DNA of 64,000 bases, from NCBI GenBank assembly GCA_020161245.1, contig JAIUOK010000001.1:62001-126000 (forward strand). The letters run 5' to 3'. Shown piece by piece: positions 44,041-53,908 of this stretch (its first letter is position 1; the number at the start of each line of letters is the position of its first letter). The position numbers were made by a program, and so were the translations under genes. The notes beneath the pieces are model-generated. The model was not told the origin of the DNA. It saw only the letters and a list, made by a program, of their open reading frames with translations, and searched no databases. Source of the stretch: Actinomycetota bacterium. Lineage in GTDB: Bacteria > Actinomycetota > Actinomycetes > S36-B12 > CAIYMF01.

Positions 44041-44859
44041 GTGGGCTCGACCCGCTCGACCGGCTCCTCGCGCGCGCGCCGCGTCGCTCTCGCGGCAGGC
44101 GCTGGCCTGGTGCTCCTCGGCACCGCCGGCTGCTCCGACGAATCCGCCATCGGCCGGCTCGGCTACCCCGAGCCCGTCACCGAGCAGGGGCCGATCCTGC
44201 TCAGCTTCTGGCAGGACTCGTGGGTCGCGGCCTGGCTGGTCGGCGCGCTCACCTGGGGCCTGATCTTCTGGGCGATCATCGCCTACCGGCGCCGCACCAA
44301 CGAGGGCGCTCCGGTGCAGACCCGCTACAACCTGCCGCTGGAGATCCTCTACACGGTCACGCCCACGATCATGATCGCGGCGCTGTTCGTCGTCACCGCG
44401 CGCGACCAGGCCGAGCTCACCAAGCTGACCGACAACGCCAAGCCCATCGGCGTCGTCGGCTACAAGTGGAACTGGGCGTTCAACTACCCCGAGGGCGCCT
44501 ACGACGTCGGCACCCCGGCCCGCCCCGCCGACCTCTACCTCCCGGTCGGCGAGAAGATCCGCTTCAAGCTCACCTCGCCCGACGTCATCCACTCGTTCTG
44601 GGTGCCGCAGTTCCTGTTCAAGATGGACGTCATCCCCGGCCGTCAGAACGAGTTCGAGCTGACGCCGAACAAGGAGGGCGTGTTCGCCGGCAAGTGCGCC
44701 GAGCTGTGCGGCACCGACCACTCGCGGATGCTGTTCAACGTCCACGTGGTGAGCCAGGCCGAGTACGACCAGCACATCGCCGATCTCAAGGCGGCCGGCC
44801 AGGACGGCCAGCTCGAGACCGGCCGCATCGTCACCACCGGCGTCCCGGCGGGAAGGTAA
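44041..44859 (+). CDS. ctaC: Cytochrome c oxidase subunit II
   Basis: The 272-residue subunit has a lipoprotein-type signal (L-L-G-T-A-G-C near residue 29) and two membrane helices (about 60-78 and 105-122). The periplasmic CuA domain carries D-V-I-H-S-F-W and [12 protein letters not shown], the complete CuA ligand set. It accepts electrons, in this group from QcrC rather than soluble cytochrome c. GTG at 44041 follows AGGGAAGG and gives a normal signal peptide; an upstream frame start at 44002 does not. Confidence 0.97.
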   Translation: MGSTRSTGSSRARRVALAAGAGLVLLGTAGCSDESAIGRLGYPEPVTEQGPILLSFWQDSWVAAWLVGALTWGLIFWAIIAYRRRTNEGAPVQTRYNLPLEILYTVTPTIMIAALFVVTARDQAELTKLTDNAKPIGVVGYKWNWAFNYPEGAYDVGTPARPADLYLPVGEKIRFKLTSPDVIHSFWVPQFLFKMDVIPGRQNEFELTPNKEGVFAGKCAELCGTDHSRMLFNVHVVSQAEYDQHIADLKAAGQDGQLETGRIVTTGVPAGR

Positions 44860-44866
44860 ACGACCA

Positions 44867-46606
44867 GTGACTCTCCTCAACGAGCGCCCCGCGGCCCCGG
44901 CGCCGGACCCCCACGGCTTCGTCACCGTCGGCGACCCGCGCCGCCGCAAGTTCGGCCAGACGCTGGTCACGTGGATCACCTCCACCGACCACAAGGTCAT
45001 CGGGTACATGTACCTGATCACCTCGTTCTCGTTCTTCATCGTCGGCGGCGTGATGGCCCTGGTCATCCGCGCCGAGCTGGCCCAGCCCGGCCTGCAGTTC
45101 GTGAGCAACGAGCAGTACAACCAGCTGTTCACCATGCACGGCTCGATCATGCTGCTGCTGTTCGCGACGCCGCTGTTCGCGGGCTTCGCCAATGCCCTCA
45201 TGCCGCTGCAGATCGGCGCCCCCGACGTCGCCTTCCCGCGCCTGAACGCCGTGGCGTTCTGGCTGTTCTTCTTCGGCGGCGTGATCGTGTGCTCGGGCTT
45301 CCTCACGCCGGGCGGCGCCGCCAGCTTCGGCTGGTTCGCCTACACGCCGCTGTCGAACGCGATCAACTCGCCGAACGTGGGCTCGGACCTCTGGATCCTC
45401 GGCTTCACCCTCGGCGGTCTCGGCTCCATCCTCGGCGCCGTCAACTTCATCACCACGATCGTCTGCATGCGCGCGCCCGGCATGACGATGTTCCGGATGC
45501 CGATCTTCACCTGGAACGTGTTCCTCACGTCCATCCTGGTGCTCATCGCGTTCCCGGTGCTCGCCGCCGCCTTCGCGGTGCTGCTGGCCGACCGCCTCTT
45601 CGGGGCCGTGGTCTTCGAGGCCGAGAACGGCGGCGCCATCCTCTGGCAGCACCTGTTCTGGTTCTTCGGCCATCCCGAGGTCTACATCCTGGCGCTGCCG
45701 TTCTTCGGCATCGCCTCGGAGATCCTGCCGGTCTTCAGCCGCAAGCCGATCTTCGGCTACAAGGGCCTGGTCTTCGCCACCATCGCGATCGCCGCGCTGT
45801 CGGTCGCGGTGTGGGCCCACCACATGTACGTGACCGGCTCGGTGAACCTGCCGTTCTTCGCGTTCATGACGATGCTCATCGCCATCCCGACCGGTGTGAA
45901 GTTCTTCAACTGGATCGGCACGATGTGGCGCGGCTCGATCACCTTCGAGACGCCCATGCTCTGGACCCTGGGCTTCCTCATCACGTTCCTGTTCGGCGGA
46001 CTCACCGGCATCCTGCTCTCCGCCCCGCCGGTCGACTTCCAGGTGTCCGACAGCTACTTCGTCGTCGCCCACTTCCACTACGTGATCTTCGGGACCGTCG
46101 TGTTCTCGATGTTCGCGGGCTTCTACTTCTGGTGGCCGAAGTGGACCGGGAGGATGCTCGACGAGGGCCTGGGCAAGGTGCAGTTCTGGCTGACCTTCAT
46201 CGGCTTCCAGGTGACCTTCTTCGTCCAGCACTGGCTCGGCGCGATGGGCATGCCCCGCCGCTACGCCGACTACCTGGCCTCGGACGGCTTCACCACCTTC
46301 AACGTGGTCAGCACCATCGGCGCGTTCATCCTCGCCACCTCGATGCTGCCGTTCTTCTACAACGTCTGGAAGACGGCCAAGACCGCGCCGAAGGTGACCG
46401 AGGACGACCCGTGGGGCTGGGGCCGCTCGCTGGAGTGGGCGACGTCCTGCCCGCCGCCTCGGCACAACTTCACGTCGATCCCGCCGATCCGCTCGGAGTC
46501 GCCGGCCTTCGACCTGCACCACCCTGAGTACGCCGTCGCCGCCCTGCGCCGCGACAGCAAGCTCGACGAGCTCGTCGGCGCCGAGGAGAAGGGCCCGCAG
46601 TCGTGA
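44867..46606 (+). CDS. ctaD: Cytochrome c oxidase subunit I (aa3)
   Basis: This 579-residue, twelve-helix catalytic subunit reduces O2 at the heme a3-CuB centre. Ligand motifs are intact: F-T-M-H-G-S (heme a), H-P-E-V-Y (CuB His cross-linked to Tyr), W-A-H-H-M-Y (CuB) and A-H-F-H-Y-V (hemes). It begins eight bases after ctaC and overlaps ctaF by four bases. The C-terminal 50 residues are cytoplasmic. Confidence 0.98.
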   Translation: MTLLNERPAAPAPDPHGFVTVGDPRRRKFGQTLVTWITSTDHKVIGYMYLITSFSFFIVGGVMALVIRAELAQPGLQFVSNEQYNQLFTMHGSIMLLLFATPLFAGFANALMPLQIGAPDVAFPRLNAVAFWLFFFGGVIVCSGFLTPGGAASFGWFAYTPLSNAINSPNVGSDLWILGFTLGGLGSILGAVNFITTIVCMRAPGMTMFRMPIFTWNVFLTSILVLIAFPVLAAAFAVLLADRLFGAVVFEAENGGAILWQHLFWFFGHPEVYILALPFFGIASEILPVFSRKPIFGYKGLVFATIAIAALSVAVWAHHMYVTGSVNLPFFAFMTMLIAIPTGVKFFNWIGTMWRGSITFETPMLWTLGFLITFLFGGLTGILLSAPPVDFQVSDSYFVVAHFHYVIFGTVVFSMFAGFYFWWPKWTGRMLDEGLGKVQFWLTFIGFQVTFFVQHWLGAMGMPRRYADYLASDGFTTFNVVSTIGAFILATSMLPFFYNVWKTAKTAPKVTEDDPWGWGRSLEWATSCPPPRHNFTSIPPIRSESPAFDLHHPEYAVAALRRDSKLDELVGAEEKGPQS

Positions 46607-46998
46607 GGATCGAAGGCGGGCTGTTCGCCCTGGGCTGCGTCTTCTACGGCATGGTCGCCGTGGCGTACTGGCTCATCACCGGCGAGATCGTCGGCACCAC
46701 GGCGCTCGCGCTGACCGGCGGCCTCGCGTTCCTCGTCGCGTTCTACCTGCTCTTCACCGGCAAGCGCGTCGGCACCCGTCCCGAGGACGACCCCGAGGGC
46801 AACATCGAGGACGCCGAGCCCGACTACGGCTTCTTCAGCCCGCACTCGTGGTGGCCAATCGTGGTCGCGTTCGCGACGATGATCGTCTGCTTCGGGCTGA
46901 TCTTCGCCGTGTGGCTGCTCATCCTCGGCGTCGTGCTGCTGCTGCTGGCCCTCATCGGCTTCGTCTTCGAGTACTACGTGGGCGAGTTCGCCGACTGA
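46603..46998 (+). CDS. ctaF: Cytochrome c oxidase subunit IV (actinobacterial)
   Basis: The 131-residue protein has four hydrophobic helices in two pairs, with a charged [19 protein letters not shown] loop between them, as in actinobacterial CtaF. It is a non-catalytic accessory subunit of the bcc-aa3 supercomplex. GTG at 46603 overlaps the ctaD stop (GTGA), and a terminator follows. Confidence 0.95.
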   Translation: MRIEGGLFALGCVFYGMVAVAYWLITGEIVGTTALALTGGLAFLVAFYLLFTGKRVGTRPEDDPEGNIEDAEPDYGFFSPHSWWPIVVAFATMIVCFGLIFAVWLLILGVVLLLLALIGFVFEYYVGEFAD

Positions 46999-47010
46999 GG
47001 CATCGACACT

Positions 47011-47055
47011 GCGCGACGGAGGGCGGGATCCTGCGTGACCCGCCCTCCGTCGCGC
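47011..47055 (+). terminator. Terminator hairpin after ctaF
   Basis: A 17-bp perfect stem (GCGCGACGGAGGGCGGG) with an 11-base loop begins 12 bases after the ctaF stop. Confidence 0.8.
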
Positions 47056-47242
47056 GTCCGAGCGGTGACCGTCCGTGGCCGCCGGACCGGCCGTACGGGG
47101 GATCGTCACCGTCCCGTCACCTCGGCAGGCTGGACCCTACGGCGCAGCGTGCCGACACTGGGATGGTGCCGGCATGCGCGCCGGCCAGCCGTGGGCGCCT
47201 CTCCGGCGCCCTGACGCCGCCGCAGACCGGGAAGGGGCGCAC

Positions 47243-48427
47243 GTGAGCACCACCGCGCGACGGCGCGCCCTGCCCGCCCTCCTGGCCCTCTCCGGGCTCG
47301 TGCTGGGCGCCTGCGGAGCCGGCGGCCTCGAGGTGCACGCCGGGTCGGCGAGCCCGCAGTCGGCCGCCTCGATCGTCATCTCGCCCGCAGCGACCGGCAA
47401 GCCCGTCGCCCCGGCCAACCGGGTCGTGGTCAAGGCCGAGGCCGGCCGGCTCACCGCGGTCAAGGTCCTCGGCCCCGAGGGGGAGATCCCGGGCGCGCTG
47501 TCGGTCGACGGCACCACCTTCACCGTCCCGGGCGGGGCGCTGGAGTACTCGTCGACGTACACGGTGGTCGCCGACGCCGTCGACCGCGTCGGGCTGCCGA
47601 CCCAGACGACCACCACGCTGACCACCGTCGCCCCGAAGGCCTTCCTGGGCTACTCGGTGTCGCCGCGCGACGGCGGCACCGTCGGGGTCGGCATGCCGAT
47701 CACGCTGACCCTCGACCGCAGCCTCAAGAAGGACAAGGCGAAGGCGGCTTTCGAGCGCACGCTGGCCGTCGAGGTCGACGGCGTCGAGGCCGACGGCGCC
47801 TGGCACTGGATGTCCGACCGTGTGGTGGAGTACCGGCCGCAGACCTACTGGCCCGGCCACGCCACCATCACGGTCACCGCCGACCTCAAGGGCAAGCAGA
47901 TCGCGTCCGGCGTCTGGGGCGAGCAGGACCGCACCACCTCGTTCCAGACCGGGGTGGCACGGATCAGCTACGTCGACATCCGCACGCTGGAGATGAAGGT
48001 CACCGAGGACGGCAAGGCCGTCAAGAAGATCCCGGTGACCACCGGCAAGGAGGGCTTCGAGACCCGCTCGGGCATCAAGGTCATCTCCACCAAGGAGCGC
48101 ACCCGTCTCATGGATGCCGCCACCGGCGGCACCGACGAGAACGATCCCGAGTACTACCGCCTCGAGGTCGACTACGCGATGCGGCTCACCAACTCCGGCG
48201 AGTTCATCCACGCCGCTCCATGGTCGGTCACCAGCCAGGGCGAGGCCAGCGTCTCCCACGGCTGCACGGGCATGAGCACGGCGGACGCGAAGTGGCTGTT
48301 CGAGCGGACGCGCATCGGCGACGTCGTCGTCTACACGGGCAGCACGCGGCCCATGGAGACCTGGAACGGCATCGGCATCTGGAACTACAGCTGGCGCGAC
48401 TGGGCCCAGGGCTCCGCCCTCTCCTGA
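47243..48427 (+). CDS. L,D-transpeptidase lipoprotein (YkuD, LdtMt2-like)
   Basis: The 394-residue lipoprotein (V-L-G-A-C near residue 30) makes 3-3 cross-links in peptidoglycan. It has two Ig-like domains (about 45-240), then the YkuD domain with the active site E-A-S-V-S-H-G-C-T-G-M-S near residue 345. The C-terminal W-N-G-I-G-I-W-N-Y-S-W subdomain follows, as in mycobacterial Ldt. GTG at 47243 follows GAAGGGG. A short CTTGC/GCAAG hairpin and T-run at 48461-48482 may end the transcript. Confidence 0.94.
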   Translation: MSTTARRRALPALLALSGLVLGACGAGGLEVHAGSASPQSAASIVISPAATGKPVAPANRVVVKAEAGRLTAVKVLGPEGEIPGALSVDGTTFTVPGGALEYSSTYTVVADAVDRVGLPTQTTTTLTTVAPKAFLGYSVSPRDGGTVGVGMPITLTLDRSLKKDKAKAAFERTLAVEVDGVEADGAWHWMSDRVVEYRPQTYWPGHATITVTADLKGKQIASGVWGEQDRTTSFQTGVARISYVDIRTLEMKVTEDGKAVKKIPVTTGKEGFETRSGIKVISTKERTRLMDAATGGTDENDPEYYRLEVDYAMRLTNSGEFIHAAPWSVTSQGEASVSHGCTGMSTADAKWLFERTRIGDVVVYTGSTRPMETWNGIGIWNYSWRDWAQGSALS

Positions 48428-48527
48428 CGCCCGTCCTTTACGGGTGAAGGTGCCCCTGCTTGCGATAGAGGCAAGTTTTCTTCCCCTCATCGGTCCTTGT
48501 GGGCCTGTCGGTCATGTGTCGGCTCGG

Positions 48528-48641
48528 TCCTCCGAGGCTCGCCTGTGCGTGTGACGGAGGGGGCGTCGTCGGTCCCGTCGGCGGCGCGGCAGGCTTGATC
48601 GCCGGCGCCGGGATCGACGACGCCCCCTCTTGGACCGAGTT
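48528..48641. other. Large non-coding inverted-repeat structure
   Basis: AGGGGGCGTCGTCGGTCCCG pairs with the segment ending in CGACGACGCCCCCT (one G-T pair) to give about 20 bp of stem. CTCGGTCC/GGACCGAG form an outer pair and CGGCG/CGCCG an inner one. It lies in a 570-base stretch between the transpeptidase gene and the qcrB terminator that holds no credible gene. It could be a structured RNA or the relic of an element. Confidence 0.5.
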
Positions 48642-48738
48642 CCACGCCCTGTGTGGTCGGGTCGGCCTGTTGGGGATGCGCCGGGTTGGAGGGAGACAGA
48701 CTCTGCGGGTCCCGGGCGGAGGGGCTGCGCCCCGCGCC

Positions 48739-48890
48739 AGGTCCCCGCGCTTCGCTCTGGGCCGTGCGCCGCCGCTGGTGAGGCTTCGGACCCGGTTCCC
48801 GTGCTTCGCTGGGCATGTGCTGGCGTCGGTGAGGCCCGCGCCTGGTCCCCGCGCTTCGCTCTTGGGTGTGCTCTGCGGTCGTCGGTCGGC
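48739..48890. repeat. Three degenerate direct repeats of about 50 bp in the non-coding stretch
   Basis: The motif GTCCCCGCGCTTCGCT recurs with offsets of 54 and 50 bases (TTCGCT at 48751, 48805 and 48855), each followed by a G/T-rich GTG-rich tail. Reading frames across it have low-complexity products and no codon structure. I see no gene in 48430-48950. Confidence 0.5.
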
Positions 48891-48950
48891 CGTGGTGGGT
48901 GGTCGCAGGCAGGGCGGAACGGCTGCGGCCCGGGTCGTGGTCGTTGCGTG

Positions 48951-48983
48951 ACGAAGGCCCCCGGCGTTGCCGGGGGCCTTCGT
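48951..48983 (-). terminator. Terminator hairpin after qcrB
   Basis: A 15-bp stem (ACGAAGGCCCCCGGC) with a GTT loop ends 18 bases from the qcrB stop. Confidence 0.8.
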
Positions 48984-49001
48984 CGTATCGCGCTGGTCGA
49001 C

Positions 49002-50681
49002 TCAGTGGGAGTCGGGGCCGAGGACGGCGGGGACTTCCTTGCCGCCCGCGTGGAGCTCCTCGACCTCGTGGTCGTGCTCCTCGTGGCTGTGGTGAGCCGC
49101 AGCCTCGATCTCGGCCGGCGTCGGCTTCTGGATGTTGTCGCCGAAGTAGGCCCGCGAGAGCCGCGCGCGCCAGCGCTTGGCGCGCAGGCCCGGAGTGCGG
49201 ACGCCGTTCTCGTCGGTAGCCGGCGGGGCCGCGACGACCGGGTAGTCCTCCTTGGACAGGATGACCGCCTTCTCGTCGTCCGAGATCGGGGTGTGGATCT
49301 CGATGAACTCGCCATGCGGCAGACGCAGGATCTGGCCGGACTCGCGCCCGTGCAGAAGCTTCTCGCGGTCGCGGCGCTGCAGCCCGAGGCAGAAGCGCCG
49401 GGTGGCGAGGAAGGCCAGCGGGGGAGCGATGAAGATCGCGATGCGGGTGAACCAGATCAGCTGGTTGATCGACAGGTTGAACGTGATCGCGATGAGGTCG
49501 TTGGCCCCGTTGATGACGAGGATGCCGTAGAAGACGATCGCGGCCACGCCGATGCCGGTGCGCGTGGGGTTGTTGCGCGGACGCTCGAGCAGGTGGTGCT
49601 CGCGCTTGTCACCGGTGACCCAGGCCTCGATGAACGGGTACGCCAGCAGCAGGCCCACGAGGATGCCGGGCATCACCGCACCGGGGATGAAGATGTTCCA
49701 CGACCACGTTCTGCCGAGGAAGTCCTCCCACTCCCAGTTGGGCATCGCGCGGAGCATGCCGTCGAGGAAGCCGATGTACCAGTCGGGCTGGGAGCCTGCC
49801 GTCACCTGGTCGGGCACATAGGGGCCGTACGCCCAGATCGGGTTGATCGAGACCAGGCCGCCCATGAGCGCGGTGACGCCGAAGACGACGAAGAAGAAGC
49901 CGCCGGCCTTGGCCACGTACACGGGGAACAGCGGGAAGCCGACCACGTTGGTGTTGCTGCGGCCGGGGCCGGGGTACTGCGTGTGCTTGTGGTAGAAGAT
50001 CAGGATCAGGTGCAGGCCGATGAGGGCCAGCAGGATCCCGGGCACCAGCAAGACGTGGAACGTGTACAGCCTCGGGATGAAGTCGTTGCCCGGGAACTGC
50101 CCGCCGAAGATGAAGAACATCAGGTAGGTGCCCACGATCGGCACCGCCTCGATGATGCCGGCGACGATGCGCACGCCGACGCCGGAGAGCAGGTCGTCAG
50201 GCAGCGAGTAGCCCGCAAAGCCCTCGAGCAGCACGATGAGGAACATCGAGCCGCCGATGACCCAGTTGAGCTCGCGCGGCTTGCGGAACGCCCCGGTGAA
50301 GAAGATCCGGAACATGTGCACGACCATCGCGGCCATGAAGAACAGCGCCGCCCAGTGGTGGATCTGGCGCAGGAGCAGGCCGCCGCGGACGTCGAAGCTG
50401 AGGTCGAGCGCGGAGGCGTAGGCCTCCGACATCTTGATGCCGACGAGCGGGGCGTACGAGCCGTTGTAGACGACCTCGGTCATCGACGGCTTGAACCAGA
50501 TGGTCAGGTAGACGCCGGTGAGCAGCAGGATGATGAACGAGTAGAGGGCGATCTCGCCCAGCATGAACGACCAGTGGTCGGGGAAGACCTTGCGCAGGTT
50601 GGCCTTGAGCAGGCTCGAGATCGGTGCGCGCTCGTCGGCGCGGCTGATCGCGCGGCCGGCCTCCTTGACGATGACGGACAT
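49002..50681 (-). CDS. qcrB: Cytochrome bc1 complex cytochrome b subunit
   Basis: The 559-residue subunit holds the two b hemes and the quinone sites. Motifs: R-Q-I-H-H-W-A-A-L and M-V-V-H-M-F-R (heme ligands), F-A-G-Y-S-L-P-D-D-L-L-S-G, T-F-H-V-L-L-V-P-G and H-L-I-L-I-F-Y-H-K-H. The quinol-site P-E-W-Y is P-D-W-Y here, as in other actinobacteria. It has a long cytoplasmic His/Glu-rich C-terminus. The ATG shares one base with the qcrA stop. Genes run ctaE-qcrC-qcrA-qcrB. Confidence 0.98.
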   Translation of the reverse strand: MSVIVKEAGRAISRADERAPISSLLKANLRKVFPDHWSFMLGEIALYSFIILLLTGVYLTIWFKPSMTEVVYNGSYAPLVGIKMSEAYASALDLSFDVRGGLLLRQIHHWAALFFMAAMVVHMFRIFFTGAFRKPRELNWVIGGSMFLIVLLEGFAGYSLPDDLLSGVGVRIVAGIIEAVPIVGTYLMFFIFGGQFPGNDFIPRLYTFHVLLVPGILLALIGLHLILIFYHKHTQYPGPGRSNTNVVGFPLFPVYVAKAGGFFFVVFGVTALMGGLVSINPIWAYGPYVPDQVTAGSQPDWYIGFLDGMLRAMPNWEWEDFLGRTWSWNIFIPGAVMPGILVGLLLAYPFIEAWVTGDKREHHLLERPRNNPTRTGIGVAAIVFYGILVINGANDLIAITFNLSINQLIWFTRIAIFIAPPLAFLATRRFCLGLQRRDREKLLHGRESGQILRLPHGEFIEIHTPISDDEKAVILSKEDYPVVAAPPATDENGVRTPGLRAKRWRARLSRAYFGDNIQKPTPAEIEAAAHHSHEEHDHEVEELHAGGKEVPAVLGPDSH

Positions 50682-51706
50682 CAGCCACGCTCCCAGAAGC
50701 TCGGGCCCACGGGCTGCTGGAAGCCGTCGGCGGCGACCAGGTAGCCCTCCTCGTCGACGGTGATCGGCAGCTGCGGCATCTGGCGGGCCGCGGGGCCGAA
50801 CACCACGTTGCCCGAGTCGGACAGGTCGAACGTCGACTGGTGGCAGGGGCACAGCAGGTGATGGGTGCGCTGCTGGTACAGCGCGATGGGGCACCCGACG
50901 TGGGTGCAGATCTTGGAGAACGCCAGGATCCCCTGGTAGTCCCAGTTGTCTCCCTGCTGCGAGCGGATCTCCTCGGGCTTCATGCGCACGAGGATGATCG
51001 ACGCCTTGGCGCGGGCGTTCTGGGTGTGCTCGAGCTCCTGGACCTCGTTGAGGCCCTCGGGGGAGGCCGACACCAGCGTGCCGACGTTGAGGTCCTCGGG
51101 CCGCAGCGGCTGCAGCGTGATGTCGACGAGGATGCGGTCGCCCTTCTTCCAGAGCGTCTCGCGCAGCACGTTGACGTCGGTCGGGCCCATGTCCTTGAGG
51201 AAGACGATGAGCGGCACCGGGAAGAGCAGCAGCGCGCCGATCAGCGAGCGGCGCACGATCTTGCGCTCGACGAAGCCCGACTCGGCCACCCCGGTCTGGA
51301 AGGCCTCGAGCGCAGCGTCCTGGTCCTCCTTCGGCGAGCCGAGGGGGTGGCGCTCGTCGACGATCTCCTCGTCGGACATGAGCTTCTTGGCCCAGTGGAT
51401 GGCGCCGATACCGATGAGCAGGATCGCGCCGCCCATCGTCAGGCCGAGCAGCAGGTTCGAGGCGTTGACGACGCCGAACGGGCCCAGGTTGAGCGTGCTG
51501 CGGACGTCGACGCCGACGTAGACCGCGACGAACGCGACGACGAGCAGCGCGGAGAGCACGAACATCGTCGCGACCTGGCGCTCGGCCCGTCGGGCGGCGC
51601 GAGGGTCGGTGTCGGTGAGGCGGTGGCGGTGCGGCGGGAGCGGGAAGAGCGGCTCCTCGCCGTGGTGCTCGGCGGTGGCGAGCTCCGTGGACGTCTTCTC
51701 GCTCAT
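50681..51706 (-). CDS. qcrA: Cytochrome bc1 complex Rieske iron-sulfur subunit
   Basis: The 341-residue protein has three membrane helices (about 50-70, 85-105, 155-172), typical of actinobacteria. The Rieske fold follows, with cluster motifs C-T-H-V-G-C and C-P-C-H-Q-S-T-F. The Cys-His pairs bind the 2Fe-2S cluster and the extra Cys pair forms the stabilising disulfide. Start and stop overlap qcrC and qcrB. Confidence 0.98.
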   Translation of the reverse strand: MSEKTSTELATAEHHGEEPLFPLPPHRHRLTDTDPRAARRAERQVATMFVLSALLVVAFVAVYVGVDVRSTLNLGPFGVVNASNLLLGLTMGGAILLIGIGAIHWAKKLMSDEEIVDERHPLGSPKEDQDAALEAFQTGVAESGFVERKIVRRSLIGALLLFPVPLIVFLKDMGPTDVNVLRETLWKKGDRILVDITLQPLRPEDLNVGTLVSASPEGLNEVQELEHTQNARAKASIILVRMKPEEIRSQQGDNWDYQGILAFSKICTHVGCPIALYQQRTHHLLCPCHQSTFDLSDSGNVVFGPAARQMPQLPITVDEEGYLVAADGFQQPVGPSFWERG

Positions 51707-52485
51707 CGCACCTTCGCCCCGATCCAGACCGCGGCGGCGAGCAGGAGCCCGAGCCCGGCCGTCCAGATGAACACACCCTCCGTGACCGGCCCGAGCGATC
51801 CGAGCGCGAGGCCGCCGGGCGAGTCGCCCTGCTGGAGGTTCTCGATGTACTTGATGATCGCCTTCTTCTCCTCCTCGGGGAGCGAGGCGTCGGGGAAGTT
51901 CGGCATGTTCTGCGGGCCGGTGAGCATGGCCTCGTAGATCTCCGTCGGCGTCGCGTCCATGAGCGAGGGCGCGTACTTGCCGTAGGAGAGCGCGCCGCCC
52001 TTGCCGGCGAAGTTGTGGCACTGCGCGCAGTTGGTGCGGAACAGCTCGCCGCCCTCGGCGAGGTTGGCGTCCTCGGTGTCGACCTGCTCGGCCGTCGGGA
52101 TCGCGGGGCCGGCGCCGAGCGAGGCGACGAACGCGGCGAGCGCGGCGATCTCCTCGTCGTTGTAGACCGGCGCCTTGCGCGGGGCCTGGTTGGTCGGTTG
52201 CGCGAGCGGCATGCGGCCGGTCTTGACCTGGAAGTCGACCGCCGCAGCGCCGACGCCGATGAGGCTCGGGCCGTCGGAGCTGCCCTGGCCCGCGAGGCCG
52301 TGGCAGGTCGCGCAGCCCTCGAGGTAGAGCTTCTTGCCGGCCTCGATCTGGCTGGCGTTGGCGGTCGGGGCGGATGCCTGCGCGGTGCCGGTGACGGCTG
52401 CGTAGCCGAATCCGGTCGCGAGGAGGCCCACGAGGAGCACGGCGAGGCCGGTGGCCTTGTGCCGTCGGACTGAGCTGCTGGTCAC
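51703..52485 (-). CDS. qcrC: Cytochrome bc1 complex diheme cytochrome c subunit
   Basis: The 260-residue protein has a signal/anchor helix (about 12-35), two c-type heme motifs C-A-T-C-H and C-A-Q-C-H near residues 61 and 143, and a C-terminal anchor (about 230-255). Diheme QcrC passes electrons directly to CtaC, replacing soluble cytochrome c. GTG at 52485 lies 57 bases after the ctaE stop. Confidence 0.97.
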   Translation of the reverse strand: MTSSSVRRHKATGLAVLLVGLLATGFGYAAVTGTAQASAPTANASQIEAGKKLYLEGCATCHGLAGQGSSDGPSLIGVGAAAVDFQVKTGRMPLAQPTNQAPRKAPVYNDEEIAALAAFVASLGAGPAIPTAEQVDTEDANLAEGGELFRTNCAQCHNFAGKGGALSYGKYAPSLMDATPTEIYEAMLTGPQNMPNFPDASLPEEEKKAIIKYIENLQQGDSPGGLALGSLGPVTEGVFIWTAGLGLLLAAAVWIGAKVR

Positions 52486-52541
52486 GAGTTCGCCTTCAAG
52501 AGTCGTCGTGTCTCGATGTCGCTGGTCGTGTACGGGTTCGG

Positions 52542-53147
52542 CTACTTGATCAGGTAGATCATCGTGAACAGGCCGATCCACACCACGTCGACGAAGTGCC
52601 AGTAGTAAGACACGACGATCGCGGTGGTGGCCTGGCGGTGGGTGAAGCGCCGGGAGACGTACGTGCGCCCGAGAACGAAGAGGAAGGCGATGAGACCGCC
52701 TGTCACGTGCAGGCCGTGGAACCCGGTCGTGAGGTAGAAGACCGATCCGTACGGGCCGGAGGAGAGCGTGATGCCCTCCCTGACGAGCTCGGCGTACTCC
52801 GTCACCTGTCCGGCGATGAAGACCGCGCCCATGATGAACGTGATGATGAACCACATCCGCAGCTTGCGTACGTCGCCGCGCTCGGCCGCGAACACGCCGA
52901 GCTGGCAGGTCACCGACGAGAGCACGAGGATGATCGTGTTCGTCGTGGCGAACGGGATGTTGAGGATGTCCGTGGTCTCGCGCCAGGTGAGGATGTTCAC
53001 CGAGCGGAGCGTGAAGTACATCGCGAACAGTGCCGCGAAGAACATCAGCTCGCTCGAGAGCCACACGATCGTGCCGACGGACACCATGTTGGGCCGGTTG
53101 GCAGGTGCGTGCGCTGGAGCTGTCTCGATCACGGATGCGGTCGCCAC
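52542..53147 (-). CDS. ctaE: Cytochrome c oxidase subunit III
   Basis: The 201-residue subunit has five helices, with [21 protein letters not shown] near residues 15-35 and F-H-G-L-H-V-T-G-G near residue 136. GTG at 53147 gives the usual [11 protein letters not shown] start. No ribosome site precedes it, but CACAAT lies seven bases upstream, so it may be leaderless. It is first in the ctaE-qcrCAB operon. The 265 bases before the next gene hold the divergent promoters. Confidence 0.96.
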   Translation of the reverse strand: MATASVIETAPAHAPANRPNMVSVGTIVWLSSELMFFAALFAMYFTLRSVNILTWRETTDILNIPFATTNTIILVLSSVTCQLGVFAAERGDVRKLRMWFIITFIMGAVFIAGQVTEYAELVREGITLSSGPYGSVFYLTTGFHGLHVTGGLIAFLFVLGRTYVSRRFTHRQATTAIVVSYYWHFVDVVWIGLFTMIYLIK

Positions 53148-53400
53148 GCGGAGGATTGTGGCAGGTCCGGGGGCCTTCGGCCTCCCCACCCCCCATGTCC
53201 GTGTCGCAGTGTTATGAAAACGGCGGAAACCGCGTCCGACCTGCGGGTTCGTGCCCTTGTGACGGCGTCCGCGCGACATGATCCAGGGCACGTCCGGGGT
53301 TAGGCATGCCTACCCATCCGGCAGTCGGACGCCGGGCTGCAGGCGGCCTGCCCGCAGCCGCGCCCCGGCCGGTCCGTGCTGCCGTCCTCGGCGCCGTCGC

Positions 53401-53406
53401 TACGAT
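53401..53406 (+). promoter_or_regulatory. -10 box for the receiver-like gene (leaderless type)
   Basis: TACGAT lies six bases before the ATG at 53413, with no ribosome site between. Confidence 0.5.
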
Positions 53407-53412
53407 CGCCCC

Positions 53413-53832
53413 ATGAGCACCGGGCCGACCGCCGAGCGCACCCTCACCGTCCTCGTCTACTCCTCCGAGGCGCCCACCCGCGCCGCGATCCGTGCGGCGC
53501 TCGGCCGGCGCCCGGCCGCCGACCTCCCGCGCTGCGAGTACGTCGAGGTGGCCACCGAGCCGATGGTGCTGCGCAAGCTCCACGAGGGCGGCATCGACCT
53601 GTGCGTGCTCGACGGCGAGGCCCGGCCCTCCGGCGGCATGGGGATCACCCGCCGCATGAAGAACGAGGTCTACAACGCCCCGCCCGTCCTGCTGCTGATC
53701 GGCCGCCCGCAGGACGCCTGGCTGGCGACGTGGTCCGAGGCCGAGGCGGTCGTGCCCCACCCCATCGACCCCGTCGTCCTGGCCGAGACCGCGGCCTCGC
53801 TGCTGCGGCCCCGCGCTGCCATCACCGCCTGA
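53413..53832 (+). CDS. Response-regulator receiver-like protein
   Basis: This 139-residue protein is close to a single receiver domain in length. It starts T-V-L-V-Y-S-S-E-A-P-T-R-A-A-I-R and has a central D-L-C-V-L-D-G-E-A, with the second Asp where phosphorylation would occur. The usual acidic pair at strand 1 is missing and the Lys near strand 5 is not evident, so phosphorylation is doubtful. No output domain or kinase gene is nearby. It sits between ctaE and trpD. Confidence 0.75.
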   Translation: MSTGPTAERTLTVLVYSSEAPTRAAIRAALGRRPAADLPRCEYVEVATEPMVLRKLHEGGIDLCVLDGEARPSGGMGITRRMKNEVYNAPPVLLLIGRPQDAWLATWSEAEAVVPHPIDPVVLAETAASLLRPRAAITA

Positions 53833-53896
53833 CGGCGTCCGTCCGGGCCGCCGCCCCGTCCGTAGAAGCCGGATGAGCGCGCCGCCGGCGCCTTAC

Positions 53897-53902
53897 TAGG
53901 GT
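53897..53902 (+). promoter_or_regulatory. -10 box for trpD (leaderless type)
   Basis: TAGGGT lies six bases before the trpD GTG at 53909. Confidence 0.5.
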
Positions 53903-53908
53903 GACGCT

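Noticed and set aside
48528-48641. Inverted repeat considered as insertion-sequence ends
   Set aside because: The arms enclose only about 100 bases with no transposase frame and no target-site duplication visible.
48499-48951. 150-codon open frame in the non-coding stretch
   Set aside because: There is no ribosome site and the product is low-complexity and crosses the direct repeats. Frames on both strands look equally poor.
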